Below are positions 63,650 to 64,000 of a stretch of 64,000 nucleotides of DNA, piece after piece (positions within the stretch are counted from its first letter, which is position 1; each line of letters begins with the position of its first letter). The position numbers and the translations under genes were made by a program. Location of the stretch: positions 434,001-498,000 of the forward strand of contig NZ_CP045200.1 of NCBI RefSeq assembly GCF_018636735.1, read 5' to 3'. The notes under the pieces are model-generated. The model was not told the DNA's origin. It was given only the letters and a program-made list of their open reading frames with translations, and searched no databases. The stretch comes from Erythrobacter sp. 3-20A1M. Lineage in GTDB: Bacteria > Pseudomonadota > Alphaproteobacteria > Sphingomonadales > Sphingomonadaceae.

Positions 63650-64000
63650 TGCGCCGCGCAGCAATCGTCGCCCCCGTCCGCACGCCAGTTGGCACCTTTG
63701 GCGGTGCCCTGAAGGACGTTCCGGTCGAAACGCTCGGGAGCGTGGTCGCCAATGCCGCTATCGAGCGGGCGGGTATCGATCCGGCGGCGATCGGCGACGT
63801 GGTGTTCGCGCAATCCTACGCCAATAGCGAAACGCCGTGCGTGGGCCGCTGGGTAGCGCTGTCCGCCGGGCTGCCGATAGAGGTGCCGGGCATGCAGCTC
63901 GACCGGCGTTGCGGCAGCGGGCTGCAATCGATCGCCACTGCCGCGATGATGGTACAGACCGGCGTGTGCGACGCGATCCTCGCGGGCGGGGTCGAGAGCA
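63649..64000 (+). CDS. Thiolase (acetyl-CoA acetyltransferase), partial
   Basis: The first 117 codons are in the window; the gene runs off the right edge. The N-terminus reads RRAAIVAPVRTPVGTFGGAL, then IGDVVFAQSYANSETPC. The nucleophile Cys is in QLDRRCGSGLQSIATAA, and AILAGGVES follows. This is a thiolase of the acetyl-CoA acetyltransferase kind, joining or splitting acyl-CoA units. Its start overlaps the stop of the acyl-CoA dehydrogenase remnant. Confidence 0.93.
   Translation, partial: MRRAAIVAPVRTPVGTFGGALKDVPVETLGSVVANAAIERAGIDPAAIGDVVFAQSYANSETPCVGRWVALSAGLPIEVPGMQLDRRCGSGLQSIATAAMMVQTGVCDAILAGGVES

Noticed and set aside
1-64000. tRNA, rRNA, CRISPR arrays, prophage or insertion sequences
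   Set aside because: No tRNA-like cloverleaf, rRNA, spaced repeats, integrase or transposase was recognised. The small repeats near 12.4, 15.6 and 47.6 kb are palindromic intergenic elements, not arrays.

Overview
The window is a continuous piece of a GC-rich alphaproteobacterial chromosome. It is most likely from the order Sphingomonadales, probably Erythrobacteraceae or a close relative. Three things point there. There is a circularly permuted two-piece tmRNA on the minus strand at about 17465-17735, whose tag reads ANDNEALALAA. There are dispersed palindromic repeats of a kind I associate with sphingomonads (CTTCGACAAGCTC near 15.6 kb and CCCCGGATCAAGTCCGGGG near 47.6 kb). The gene content fits (lptD-surA-pdxA-rsmA, a large TonB-dependent receptor, an Anbu operon, arginine succinyltransferase genes). 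The family-level placement is inference. I see no rRNA, tRNA, CRISPR array, prophage or intact insertion sequence.

Layout. 0-4.9 kb: start of a serine acetyltransferase gene (cut by the window edge), hda-like ATPase, a DUF2066-like protein, purM-purN, a SnoaL-like protein and ndk. 4.9-13.3 kb: a small lipoprotein, holC and pepA on the minus strand; then lptD, a SurA-like chaperone, pdxA and rsmA on the plus strand (envelope biogenesis plus housekeeping). 13.3-17 kb: an M20 hydrolase with astA and astB, a partial arginine-succinyl pathway. 17-22.5 kb: small membrane protein, tmRNA, mscL, then lemA with two TPM-domain proteins, a Nudix hydrolase and a dehydrogenase; a PspC protein with a 40-residue partner. 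22.5-27.6 kb: recF, then a divergent tesA / ybbA-ybbP set in which the ATPase gene ybbA carries an apparent one-base deletion. 27.6-35.5 kb: TonB-dependent receptor, typA, an outer-membrane beta-barrel protein, and an ArsR/SdpI/hydrolase operon with a palindrome on its start codon. 35.5-39.8 kb: a dehydrogenase, putP, an extensin-like lipoprotein and a FixJ-like regulator.

39.9-44 kb is the Anbu operon: circularly permuted ATP-grasp, alpha-E, transglutaminase and the proteasome-related Anbu peptidase, all on the minus strand. This is the most intriguing functional unit here; the gene set is known but its substrate is not established. 44-48.8 kb: lipase-like hydrolase, uvrB, a 35-residue membrane peptide, an AT-richer stretch with repeats, and a hicAB toxin-antitoxin pair. 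48.2-54.7 kb: lipoprotein, dsbD, a UbiH-type monooxygenase and hemC-hemD with a HemX-like protein. 54.7-59.9 kb: tsaD-gpsA, a polysaccharide flippase gene that is also frameshifted, an OmpA-family protein, a 34-residue membrane peptide and an anchored HhH-like protein. 59.9-64 kb: a single-domain response regulator, then a catabolic run of gcdH, maiA, a fumarylacetoacetase-family gene, a deleted acyl-CoA dehydrogenase remnant and the start of a thiolase gene (cut by the window edge).

Two genes are broken by what look like single missing bases in GC runs (near 24626 and near 57380). They may be real mutations or sequence errors. I report them as disrupted and say how to decide.
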